Shown here piece after piece: positions 1 to 5,660 of a stretch of 5,660 bases of DNA. Source of the stretch: Bacteroidota bacterium. GTDB lineage: Bacteria; Bacteroidota; Bacteroidia; JAADEI01. The position numbers were made by a program, and so were the translations under genes. The notes under the pieces were generated by a model that worked only from the letters and a program-made list of their open reading frames with translations, was not told the DNA's origin and made no database searches. Position 1 is the stretch's first letter, and each line of letters begins with the position of its first letter. The stretch spans positions 1-5,660 of the forward strand of contig JAJRPU010000134.1 in NCBI GenBank assembly GCA_024280615.1. Reading direction: 5' to 3'.

Positions 1-145
1 AGCGAACTCCATCATGCATAGTAAAATAATACTCCCTGCAAGTGCTTAAGTCAGAAGGAGACAAGTTCTGAGGAAAAGCATTAAGCGAAATCAAAGCAAA
101 CATTGGCAAAATCCAATGACGCAGATATAGTGCCTCTCTTTTCAT
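1..145 (-). CDS. Secreted protein, N-terminal fragment, possibly a CocE/NonD-type hydrolase (partial)
   Basis: Reading the minus strand from an ATG at 145 gives 48 uninterrupted codons that run off the left edge, so only the N-terminus is visible. It begins with MKREALYLRH, followed by a hydrophobic stretch (WILPMFALISLNAF) and then PQNLSP, which looks like a Sec signal peptide with cleavage near residue 25-27. The last visible part reads CREYYFTMHDGVR, and the next codon begins with T, which would allow Leu. A xxMxDGVRL segment shortly after the signal peptide is typical of the first strand of CocE/NonD or X-Pro dipeptidyl-peptidase-like alpha/beta hydrolases. This is a resemblance in about ten residues only, so the function is tentative, while the presence of a secreted-protein gene is fairly likely. 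No clear Shine-Dalgarno precedes the ATG, as is usual in Bacteroidota. It is divergent from the gene at 410. Confidence 0.6.
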   Translation of the reverse strand, partial: MKREALYLRHWILPMFALISLNAFPQNLSPSDLSTCREYYFTMHDGVR

Positions 146-409
146 GCTCTAATTTTTTTAAGTAAAGATATGTAATCCTTTGTATTCGGGGAAAGAAGGG
201 GAGTAAATGCCTTTAGCATAATGAGATTTTGAATAAAATATCAGAATGTCTTTGATTGATGACGTGTCCTTAAATTAAGCGGGAAAATTATGAATACAAG
301 TTGCTAACTAGGACTTTATTACAAGCTTATAGAGTGCGAATGAAGTTTTTGGATAACTTGCTTAATCACGTAGTTTTTTGTAAATTTGCATTCATAAATC
401 TATAAAATT
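146..409. other. Divergent intergenic region
   Basis: These 264 AT-rich bases separate the leftward partial gene from the rightward operon and should carry promoters for both. The rightward promoter is clear (separate entry). For the leftward gene the best candidate is TATCTTTA on the minus strand (plus positions 163-170), one base off the TAnnTTTG consensus and about 18 bases before the ATG, with no convincing -33 element. I see no tRNA, no strong hairpin followed by T-run, no direct repeats and no further open frame with protein-like content. Confidence 0.55.
358..388 (+). promoter_or_regulatory. Bacteroidota-type sigma promoter (-33 TTG, -7 TAnnTTTG)
   Basis: TAAATTTG at 381-388 matches the Bacteroidota -7 consensus TAnnTTTG at every fixed base. 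A TTG at 358-360 lies 20 bases upstream, within the usual spacing for the -33 element. Transcription would then begin around 393-396, leaving a short AT-rich leader of roughly 15 bases before the ATG at 410. The leader has no Shine-Dalgarno, which is normal for this phylum. It probably drives the adhesin-like gene and the PorP/SprF gene together. Confidence 0.6.
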
Positions 410-2857
410 ATGGCTTTTGTAAAAGGGTTTTGGGTTACTTCGCTGTTCATATTAGTGAACATGGTATATGCACAGACTTATACATACACCACTTTATGGC
501 TTGAGACTTTTGATAACGGATGTGCTGCTGGGTGTCTGGCATCTTCTTACGTCGGTCCTAATGGACAGTGGTTGGTTATTGATTCGTCTCCTGCTAACAC
601 TGCTCCCAATCAATGGTTTGTTAGTGAGGCAGAAGCAGGCATGGCTCCCGGCCAATGTGGCACTTCAGGGGGGAATGCATCATTGCATGTGGGAGCTAAC
701 CCAAACTCATATTGCACTTGTTTATACTGCTTGCAGCCAGCAGGGGATTGTGGAGCAGCCTATGATGACTGTTCAACAGATTTATGCGGATTGTTAGGAG
801 GAGGCACCACTTTTTCTCCTGTAACTTATATAATTGCTATTTCACCAACCATTGACCTTAGTGCAACCACTGCCACAGACAGCCTAATAGTGGCTTTTAA
901 CTACATTGAAAACGGCGAGGGCGTGGATGATAACGCCACTTTATGGTTTTCAGATGATGGCGGAGTAACGTGGATTTTACTTGTTGACATGCCTAAAACG
1001 CCAACTTGCATATCCGGACAGGGGCAATGGACCCGCCTTGAAGTGGCACTACCACCCTCAGCACGGTCCAATCCAAATGTTAAACTGGCATTCAGATGGA
1101 CAAATGATGCAGACGACAATGCCACAGACCCATCCTTTGCAGTGGATAGCCTTGCAATCCTAAGAGTTGACCAGCAACAGAACTGTGCCCTCACAGCAAC
1201 ATATGTTTCTGGGGACGTAACCTGTCCAAACGGAACAGATGGATGGATAAAAATTAATGCATCAAATGGTACACCGCCTTATACCATATCTTGGACACCT
1301 TCCAATGGAACAATCTTGGGCGATAGCATCTATAACCTGCCGGGTGGAACATATTCAGTTACCATAACAGATGCTAACAGCTGTTCCTATACGATTAACA
1401 ACATAACAATTTCAAGCCCGCCTTCATGGAACGTTTCCATCTCAACACAGAATCCATCCTGCAACGGGGCTTCCGATGGGTCAATTACAATAACTGTTAA
1501 TTCAGGCGGAACGTCGCCTTATGTCCACAATTGGAGTACGGGGACATCCCTCTCAGGAGCAACGGTTACCTTGAATAATCTTCCTGCCGGGACATACGCC
1601 GACACTATCTACGACGCTAACGGCTGTGATACAGTTATAGTAATTACCCTCACAGACCCACCATCACTATCCATTGACTCTTTCACTGTTTCGCCACCCA
1701 CTTGCAACGCTAACAACGGTACAATAGAAGCATATATTAGTGGCGGGACACCACCTTATTCCTATTCTTGGTCCAATGGGGCAACCTCTAATCCATTAAC
1801 TGGCGTTGGGGCAGGCACCTATACACTAACCGTCACCGATGCTAACGGCTGCACGGTAACAGGGTCTGTGATTGTAACTGCCTCTGACGGTCCGCAAATC
1901 ACTGCCATAGACACCGTCTTTCCTTCTTGTTGGAATTCAGCGGATGGGCAGATAGTTGTTCACGTAACCGGCGGAACAGAACCAATCTCTTTCTCTTGGA
2001 CCCCGTCAGTAAGCACCGATTCAATAGCCACTGGATTGCCCGTTGGAGAATACACAGTTACTGTCTCTGATGCAAACAATTGCTCATTACAGGTCTCAAT
2101 TAACCTCACCGGTCCATCACCGTTTAATGTCACTGCAACAGTTACGGAGCCCGGGTGTGGCTCCTCAAACGGGTCTATTCAACTGCAAATTTCAGGGGCT
2201 ACACCACCTTATTCCCTTCTATGGTCCACCGGAGACACTTCAAGACTCTTAGAAAATCTTCCTGCTGGGGAATACATTGCTACAATAACCGATGCCAACA
2301 ATTGTGATACAAGTATTTCTTTCGTGTTGACTGAGCCAGTGCCCCTTCCTCCTCAATTACCTGATTCAGTGCCCATCTACGCAGGTGACACGGTTCAGAT
2401 TGATGCCACAGTACCATATCCCGCTTATTACTCTTGGAACCCCCAAGAAGGTATTTCGGACCCTGAAAGCCCCAATCCGCTATTCTTCCCGCAACAGACA
2501 ACTACTTATGTGCTTACAATCAGGGACACTTTCGGCTGTATATTAATTGATTCAATAACAATTTATGTCCTCTTCCCAGAAGTTGAATTGTTTGTGCCTA
2601 ATTCCTTCTCGCCCAATGGAGATGGAAACAACGACTTCTTCAAAGTGTGGGGAGTGGATAATGTCCTTGAATTCAGGCTTCTCATTTACAACAGATGGGG
2701 CAATTTGGTTTTTGAAAGCACAGACCCTAACCAAGTTTGGGATGGCAACTGTGAATCCGGACCCTGCCCGTCTGGGGTCTATGTGTATGTAGTAACTCTG
2801 ACTGATGGAGACGGAAACCGGAAAACGCTAACTGGTAATGTAACTCTGCTAAGGTAA
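410..2857 (+). CDS. SprB-repeat surface protein with T9SS type B C-terminal sorting domain
   Basis: An 815-residue secreted modular protein. Residues 1-22 form a signal peptide (hydrophobic core SLFILVNMVY, then AQ). Residues 23 to about 253 look like a jelly-roll/MAM-type beta-sandwich (LETFDNG at 31; NASLHVG at 89; PTIDLSAT near 146; YIENGEG near 165; DDGGVTW near 182; FAVDSLAI near 243) and are unusually Cys-rich. Residues 262-643 hold five SprB-type repeats, each with a GGTPPY-like turn and a DANxC strand end. Residues 644-722 are an Ig/PKD-like linker (YYSWNPQEGISDPESPNP). Residues 724-815 are the gliding-motility-associated/CHU_C type B domain (NSFSPNGDGNNDFF, IYNRWGNLVF, WDGN, SGVYVYVV). 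In this family the C-terminal domain directs export by the type IX secretion system. The role is inferred to be a surface adhesin or structural protein; no enzyme motif is visible. The ATG at 410 lies just behind a good promoter and starts the signal peptide directly. A PorP/SprF gene follows after 13 bases. Confidence 0.93.
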   Translation: MAFVKGFWVTSLFILVNMVYAQTYTYTTLWLETFDNGCAAGCLASSYVGPNGQWLVIDSSPANTAPNQWFVSEAEAGMAPGQCGTSGGNASLHVGANPNSYCTCLYCLQPAGDCGAAYDDCSTDLCGLLGGGTTFSPVTYIIAISPTIDLSATTATDSLIVAFNYIENGEGVDDNATLWFSDDGGVTWILLVDMPKTPTCISGQGQWTRLEVALPPSARSNPNVKLAFRWTNDADDNATDPSFAVDSLAILRVDQQQNCALTATYVSGDVTCPNGTDGWIKINASNGTPPYTISWTPSNGTILGDSIYNLPGGTYSVTITDANSCSYTINNITISSPPSWNVSISTQNPSCNGASDGSITITVNSGGTSPYVHNWSTGTSLSGATVTLNNLPAGTYADTIYDANGCDTVIVITLTDPPSLSIDSFTVSPPTCNANNGTIEAYISGGTPPYSYSWSNGATSNPLTGVGAGTYTLTVTDANGCTVTGSVIVTASDGPQITAIDTVFPSCWNSADGQIVVHVTGGTEPISFSWTPSVSTDSIATGLPVGEYTVTVSDANNCSLQVSINLTGPSPFNVTATVTEPGCGSSNGSIQLQISGATPPYSLLWSTGDTSRLLENLPAGEYIATITDANNCDTSISFVLTEPVPLPPQLPDSVPIYAGDTVQIDATVPYPAYYSWNPQEGISDPESPNPLFFPQQTTTYVLTIRDTFGCILIDSITIYVLFPEVELFVPNSFSPNGDGNNDFFKVWGVDNVLEFRLLIYNRWGNLVFESTDPNQVWDGNCESGPCPSGVYVYVVTLTDGDGNRKTLTGNVTLLR
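1193..2338 (+). repeat. Five tandem SprB-type protein repeats (coding)
   Basis: Five diverged repeats of 73-79 residues lie within the surface protein: 1193-1420, 1424-1660, 1664-1891, 1892-2119 and 2120-2338. Each follows the same plan: a Cys near the start followed by N/S..DG or NG, an I-rich strand, a GGT(P/S)PY-type turn, a S/W-containing strand, LPxGxY, then VT(I/D)DAN(G/N/S)C. The paired Cys residues are C272/C325, C351/C406, C432/C481, C507/C558 and C583/C632. DNA conservation is limited to short stretches such as GATGCTAACGGCTG around the DANGC codons (near 1370, 1613, 1838, 2069 and 2291), so these are old duplications and not recent copies. Confidence 0.85.
2579..2854 (+). other. 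Type B (CHU_C) T9SS C-terminal sorting domain within the surface protein
   Basis: Residues 724-815 carry the recognisable signature order of this domain: VPNSFSPNGDGNNDFF, an FRLLIYNRWGNLVFES strand pair, VWDGN, and SGVYVYVVTLTDGDGNRKTLTG ending in VTLLR. In Flavobacterium johnsoniae, domains of this kind depend on the T9SS together with a SprF-like protein. That agrees with the adjacent PorP/SprF gene. Whether the domain is cleaved or kept cannot be told from the sequence. Confidence 0.88.
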
Positions 2858-2870
2858 AAAAAACTGTACA

Positions 2871-3863
2871 ATGAGGAAATTATTGGTCTTCCTATTGGTT
2901 CCATTTATCATAATCGCCCAGGACATTCACTTTTCTTCATATTACGCTCTGCAACCAGAGATTAACCCTGCCCTTGCAGGATTTATGGAAGGTTTATACC
3001 GCGGCAAAGTGTTTTATAGGCACCAATGGGGAAACGTTCCAGTGCCATATAACACAGTGGGTTTAACCCTTGATGGCAGGTTCTTCGTTTCTGGCTTACG
3101 AGACGCTTGGATTGGAACAGCAATTTCTTTCTATTCAGACCAAGCAGGAGACCTTAGATTTGGAGAGAGATATATTTCAATTATGCCGTCTTATACCCAT
3201 TCCCTTGACGGAGAAAATTATTTCCTTGGCGTGGGACTTGCTCTTTCTTACTTCTGGAGAACCGTTGACATTACCAATGCTACTACTAATTCCCAATGGG
3301 ACGGGTTCCAGTATAATCCAGATTTGCCTATTAATGAGCCTAATTTAAGTCCTGTGTCGGCACCTAACCTCTCTGCAGGGGGTTTTTGGGCGGGCAAAAT
3401 GGACAATTTCCAACTGGTGATTGCAGGGTCATTGCATAATCTCATTAAGCCAAACGTCGCATTTATTACCAAAGAACAACGTGCTATTAGAACAACTGTT
3501 TATTCGCTTGCAAGAATATATTTCAGCAGGCAATTTTCTTTACTTCCTATGATTACCATAAACTACCAAAAACCCGCCTCTGAATACATCGTTGGCTTGC
3601 AATTCGCTTATGACCTGAACCCTCAATGGTATTCAGTAAACATTTTTTACGCAGGAATTCTAATGCGAGTTAATGATGCCATCACACCAGTTGTTAGATA
3701 CAGATTTAAGTCCATTGAACTGTCTGTGGCTTATGACATAACCATTTCCGAGTTGGGGTCCTATGTGGGACGCAACGCCGGTCCCGAAGTTGTTCTCTCT
3801 GTAATGTATCCTTTTGACTTGCCACGGAGCGGCGTCGGGTCACTGTCCTGCCCAAGATTTTAA
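2871..3863 (+). CDS. PorP/SprF family type IX secretion system outer-membrane protein
   Basis: A 330-residue protein whose length and layout match the PorP/SprF family. Residues 1-17 are a signal peptide (LLVFLLVPFIIIAQ). The mature start DIHFSSYYALQPEINPALAG followed by YRHQW at 49-53 is the family's N-terminal signature. The rest alternates short amphipathic strands with aromatic ends, as expected of an outer-membrane beta-barrel, and the protein ends in CPRF, a characteristic terminus of the family. In F. johnsoniae SprF is needed for export of the adhesin SprB; paralogues usually sit next to their own large type B cargo. Here the gene begins 13 bases after the stop of such a cargo, so the two are almost certainly co-transcribed and probably work together. 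The start ATG follows an A8 tract with no Shine-Dalgarno. It could be called porP/sprF-like, but which paralogue it is cannot be decided. Confidence 0.93.
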   Translation: MRKLLVFLLVPFIIIAQDIHFSSYYALQPEINPALAGFMEGLYRGKVFYRHQWGNVPVPYNTVGLTLDGRFFVSGLRDAWIGTAISFYSDQAGDLRFGERYISIMPSYTHSLDGENYFLGVGLALSYFWRTVDITNATTNSQWDGFQYNPDLPINEPNLSPVSAPNLSAGGFWAGKMDNFQLVIAGSLHNLIKPNVAFITKEQRAIRTTVYSLARIYFSRQFSLLPMITINYQKPASEYIVGLQFAYDLNPQWYSVNIFYAGILMRVNDAITPVVRYRFKSIELSVAYDITISELGSYVGRNAGPEVVLSVMYPFDLPRSGVGSLSCPRF

Positions 3864-3973
3864 TCGGTCACTTTTCCGGTTTTATAGTTAAGTTTCCAAG
3901 TGTAAATTTTAGATTGAACGAAACCCTTTTTAGTAACGTTGTGCGTATAAGGAAAAGGAAAAAATTTAAGCCA

Positions 3974-5113
3974 GTGAGCAAGAAGGGACGTGTGTTGGTT
4001 GCAATGAGTGGAGGAGTGGATTCCTCCGTGGCAGCATACCTATTGCTTGAAGAAGGCTATGAAGTGATTGGTATAACTATGAAAACATGGGATTATCGTA
4101 TTGCCGGGACAACCAGAAAAAGCACTGGGTGTTGCACAGTGGACGATATTCACGATGCCCGGGCTATAGCACTAAAACTAGGATTTCCACACTACGTAAT
4201 TGATATTAGGGAAGAATTCAAACATTTCGTTATTGATTATTTCGTCAAGGAATACGTCCAAGGCAGGACGCCCAATCCATGCATTTCCTGTAATACCTTC
4301 ATAAAGTGGTATGTCCTGTTTAAGTATGCCGATAAATTGGATTGTGAATATGTTGCCACTGGGCACCACGCAAGGATTAGGAAAGAAGGCGGCAGATGGA
4401 TACTCTATAGAGGCAAGGACAGAGACAAGGACCAATCTTATGTTCTCTGGAACCTTAAGCAAGAAGAACTGGCAAGAACTATTTTTCCCGTGGGGAATTA
4501 TTATAAGCGGGAAGTAAGGAAGATAGCCAAGGAAGCCGGGTTGGACTACGTTGCCGACAAGCCAGATAGCTATGAAATATGTTTTATTCCAGACAATGAT
4601 TATCGTGGATTCCTCAAAAGGCAAGTTCCCGAATTGAAAAAACTGGAAGGAGGCTTGATTATTACTACTAAGGGAAAAGTGGTTGGCAGACATAAAGGAT
4701 ATCCGTTTTACACCATAGGTCAAAGGCGAGGGTTGGGAATAGCCCTTGGAGAACCCTACTACGTGGTGCATATTGACCCGAAGAGCAACGTTATCGTCGT
4801 GGGAACAAAAGATGAACTTTATTCAAAGGCAATGGTTGTAGATAACACTAACTGGATTAAGTATGAAAAGCCCGAGGAAGGAATGAAAGTGCTGGCACAA
4901 ATAAGGTCTATGCACCGTGGAAATAATGCAGTTATTGAAAAAGTGAATGATAATTCGGTAGAAATAAAGTTTATTGAACCTGCTATGGCAGTGACGCCCG
5001 GACAGTCAGCAGTCTTATACGAAGGGGATGATGTAGTGGGAGGAGGTATTATTGCAAAGGCTGAACCCGTTAAAGATATCAAAGTGCCTAATGAGGAGGT
5101 TACTGTTAATTAG
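3974..5113 (+). CDS. mnmA: tRNA-specific 2-thiouridylase MnmA
   Basis: MnmA makes the 2-thio group of 2-thiouridine at wobble U34 of Lys, Glu and Gln tRNAs, using ATP to adenylate the base and sulfur from a persulfide relay. Numbering is from GTG 3974 (379 residues). The PP-loop is MSGGVDSS at 11-18. TGCC near 51-54 and DDIHDAR follow the Bacteroidota form. The GRTPNPCISCN loop holds the first catalytic Cys (C106), ATGHHARI follows near 128, and EICFIPDNDYRGF holds the second (C203). FYTIGQRRGLGIA near 245-257 opens the C-terminal beta-barrels, and TPGQSAVLYEGDDVVGGG closes them. There is no ATG before the PP-loop. Starts possible in frame are TTG 3914, GTG 3941 and GTG 3974. I prefer 3974 because MSKKGRVLVAMSGG matches the family's normal N-terminus and puts the PP-loop and both Cys within a few residues of their E. 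coli positions. The longer form would add 20 mostly basic residues. Confidence 0.95.
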   Translation: MSKKGRVLVAMSGGVDSSVAAYLLLEEGYEVIGITMKTWDYRIAGTTRKSTGCCTVDDIHDARAIALKLGFPHYVIDIREEFKHFVIDYFVKEYVQGRTPNPCISCNTFIKWYVLFKYADKLDCEYVATGHHARIRKEGGRWILYRGKDRDKDQSYVLWNLKQEELARTIFPVGNYYKREVRKIAKEAGLDYVADKPDSYEICFIPDNDYRGFLKRQVPELKKLEGGLIITTKGKVVGRHKGYPFYTIGQRRGLGIALGEPYYVVHIDPKSNVIVVGTKDELYSKAMVVDNTNWIKYEKPEEGMKVLAQIRSMHRGNNAVIEKVNDNSVEIKFIEPAMAVTPGQSAVLYEGDDVVGGGIIAKAEPVKDIKVPNEEVTVN

Positions 5114-5549
5114 TGTGGTTTTTGCTTTGTTTATGGAAGCTTGTCGTAAGGACGATACTTCTCAGCCCCTTTATTCGGACCTCTTCTATTATCCCCTTCA
5201 AGTTGGAATCTGTAAGGAGTATTATGTTGATTCTGCAAGTCTTGTAGATGGGCAATGGACGTATGCATCTGGAATCCTGCGAGAAAGCATTGTGGAGCAT
5301 TTTTCCGGTGCCACTGGTCAGCAGGTCTTTAGAATTAGAAGACAATGGAGATACGATATGTCTGTGTCTTGGAAAGAGAGTCCTGTGCATTTCACTTGGT
5401 ATGAGAACAATAGTGTTAAGCGAGATGAAGAAAATATAATATTTACAAGGCTATCCTTCCCAATTAAAGTAGGCAGAACATGGCAAGGGACGCCAGACTT
5501 TGAATTGAACCAGATTGAGGACCAAGAACTACTATACCTGAGCAATTGA
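5091..5549 (+). CDS. Bacteroidota lipoprotein of unknown function, apparently cut short by an in-frame TGA
   Basis: A 152-residue product starting at ATG 5091, inside the last 23 bases of mnmA in another frame. MRRLLLISVVFALFMEAC followed by RKDD is a lipoprotein signal peptide with acylation expected at C18; a charged tail after the Cys is common in Bacteroidota lipoproteins. The body resembles an unnamed family that I know only as a pattern: YYPLQVG near the mature N-terminus, then a YxVDS strand, FRIRRQWRYD, LSFPIKVGRTWQGT and, usually, a further C-terminal part. No catalytic motif is visible and the function is unknown. A TTG at 5052 would add 13 residues in front but would spoil the signal peptide, so it is less likely. 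The frame stops at TGA 5547-5549 in a place where the family normally continues (next entry). Coupled translation with mnmA is possible. Confidence 0.75.
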   Translation: MRRLLLISVVFALFMEACRKDDTSQPLYSDLFYYPLQVGICKEYYVDSASLVDGQWTYASGILRESIVEHFSGATGQQVFRIRRQWRYDMSVSWKESPVHFTWYENNSVKRDEENIIFTRLSFPIKVGRTWQGTPDFELNQIEDQELLYLSN

Positions 5550-5660
5550 CAATTTTATTATGAAGAGGTGCATCAGTCTTGGCAGGAATTTGACAGCACT
5601 GTTCTGGTGATTGAACGAAGGGAAAACCTTGGAATTTCAGTAGATACATTTTATTCCAGA
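5550..5660 (+). pseudogene. In-frame continuation of the lipoprotein gene beyond TGA 5547 (partial)
   Basis: Directly after the TGA, the same frame is open for 37 codons up to the window end. It starts QFYYEEVHQSWQEF and goes on DSTVLVIERRENLGI, then SVDTFYSR. This is protein-like (mixed hydrophobic and charged, two strand-like stretches), and the YYEEV...FDSTVLV pattern is what I would expect in the C-terminal half of this lipoprotein family. No sensible new start codon lies between the TGA and this segment apart from a GTG at 5568. I therefore read it as the rest of the same gene, separated by one nonsense codon. An open stretch of this length can occur by chance, so the call rests on composition and family resemblance. 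Confidence 0.5.

Noticed and set aside
468..797. Open frame of 109 codons inside the surface-protein gene
   Set aside because: It lies in another frame of a gene with clear domains, and its translation has no signal peptide, motif or start context; it is a shadow frame.
1193..2338. Tandem DNA repeat or CRISPR-like array
   Set aside because: The periodicity is about 225-237 bases, follows codons, and is conserved at protein level only; it is a coding repeat.
3880..3910. Possible promoter before mnmA (TAAATTTT at 3903-3910)
   Set aside because: One base off TAnnTTTG and no TTG at the right distance upstream; in such AT-rich DNA this is expected by chance.
3864..3913. Possible terminator between the PorP/SprF gene and mnmA
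   Set aside because: CACTT at 3869 can pair with AAGTG near 3898, but the stem is 5 bp with a loop of about 24 bases and there is no T-run after it.
4178..4771. 197-codon open frame antisense to mnmA
   Set aside because: It is the longest antisense frame, but it covers the most conserved part of mnmA and reads as its complement, with no recognisable domain or promoter.
5410..5549. General recoding of TGA as Trp in this organism
   Set aside because: More than 1,500 codons in the three complete genes contain no in-frame TGA and use TGG for Trp, so a single TGA is better explained by mutation or sequence error.

Overview
The window looks like ordinary chromosomal DNA of a member of the Bacteroidota. 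The evidence is an adhesin-type protein with SprB-like repeats and a gliding-motility/type IX secretion (T9SS) C-terminal domain, a PorP/SprF-family outer-membrane protein directly behind it, an MnmA that reads like the Bacteroidota version of the enzyme, a lipoprotein with a Bacteroidota-style N-terminus, AT-rich translation starts without a convincing Shine-Dalgarno, and a promoter of the Bacteroidota TTG / TAnnTTTG type. The genus cannot be named from the sequence alone.

Layout. Positions 1-145 (minus strand) hold the first 48 codons of a secreted protein that runs off the left edge; its last visible residues resemble the start of CocE/NonD-type serine hydrolases. Positions 146-409 are a divergent intergenic region with a good promoter for the rightward genes. 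Positions 410-2857 encode an 815-residue secreted multidomain protein: signal peptide, Cys-rich beta-sandwich-like region, five SprB-type repeats, an Ig/PKD-like linker and a type B T9SS sorting domain. After a 13-base gap, positions 2871-3863 encode its probable partner, a PorP/SprF protein. Positions 3974-5113 (with a possible in-frame extension back to 3914) encode MnmA, the tRNA U34 2-thiolase. Overlapping its last 23 bases is a lipoprotein gene that starts at 5091 and meets an in-frame TGA at 5547, after which the same frame stays open and still reads like the same protein to the window end.

How they work together. The first two rightward genes form a plausible secretion pair: a T9SS cargo with a type B C-terminal domain and the SprF-like protein such cargo usually needs to be exported or held at the surface. 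mnmA and the lipoprotein gene form a second, translationally overlapping pair with no evident functional link.

I did not find a convincing new multi-gene system. The observation most worth a second look is the in-frame TGA in the lipoprotein gene (nonsense mutation, base-calling error or readthrough). Behind it come the Cys-rich N-terminal region of the adhesin-like protein and the CxxC form of the MnmA active-site loop.
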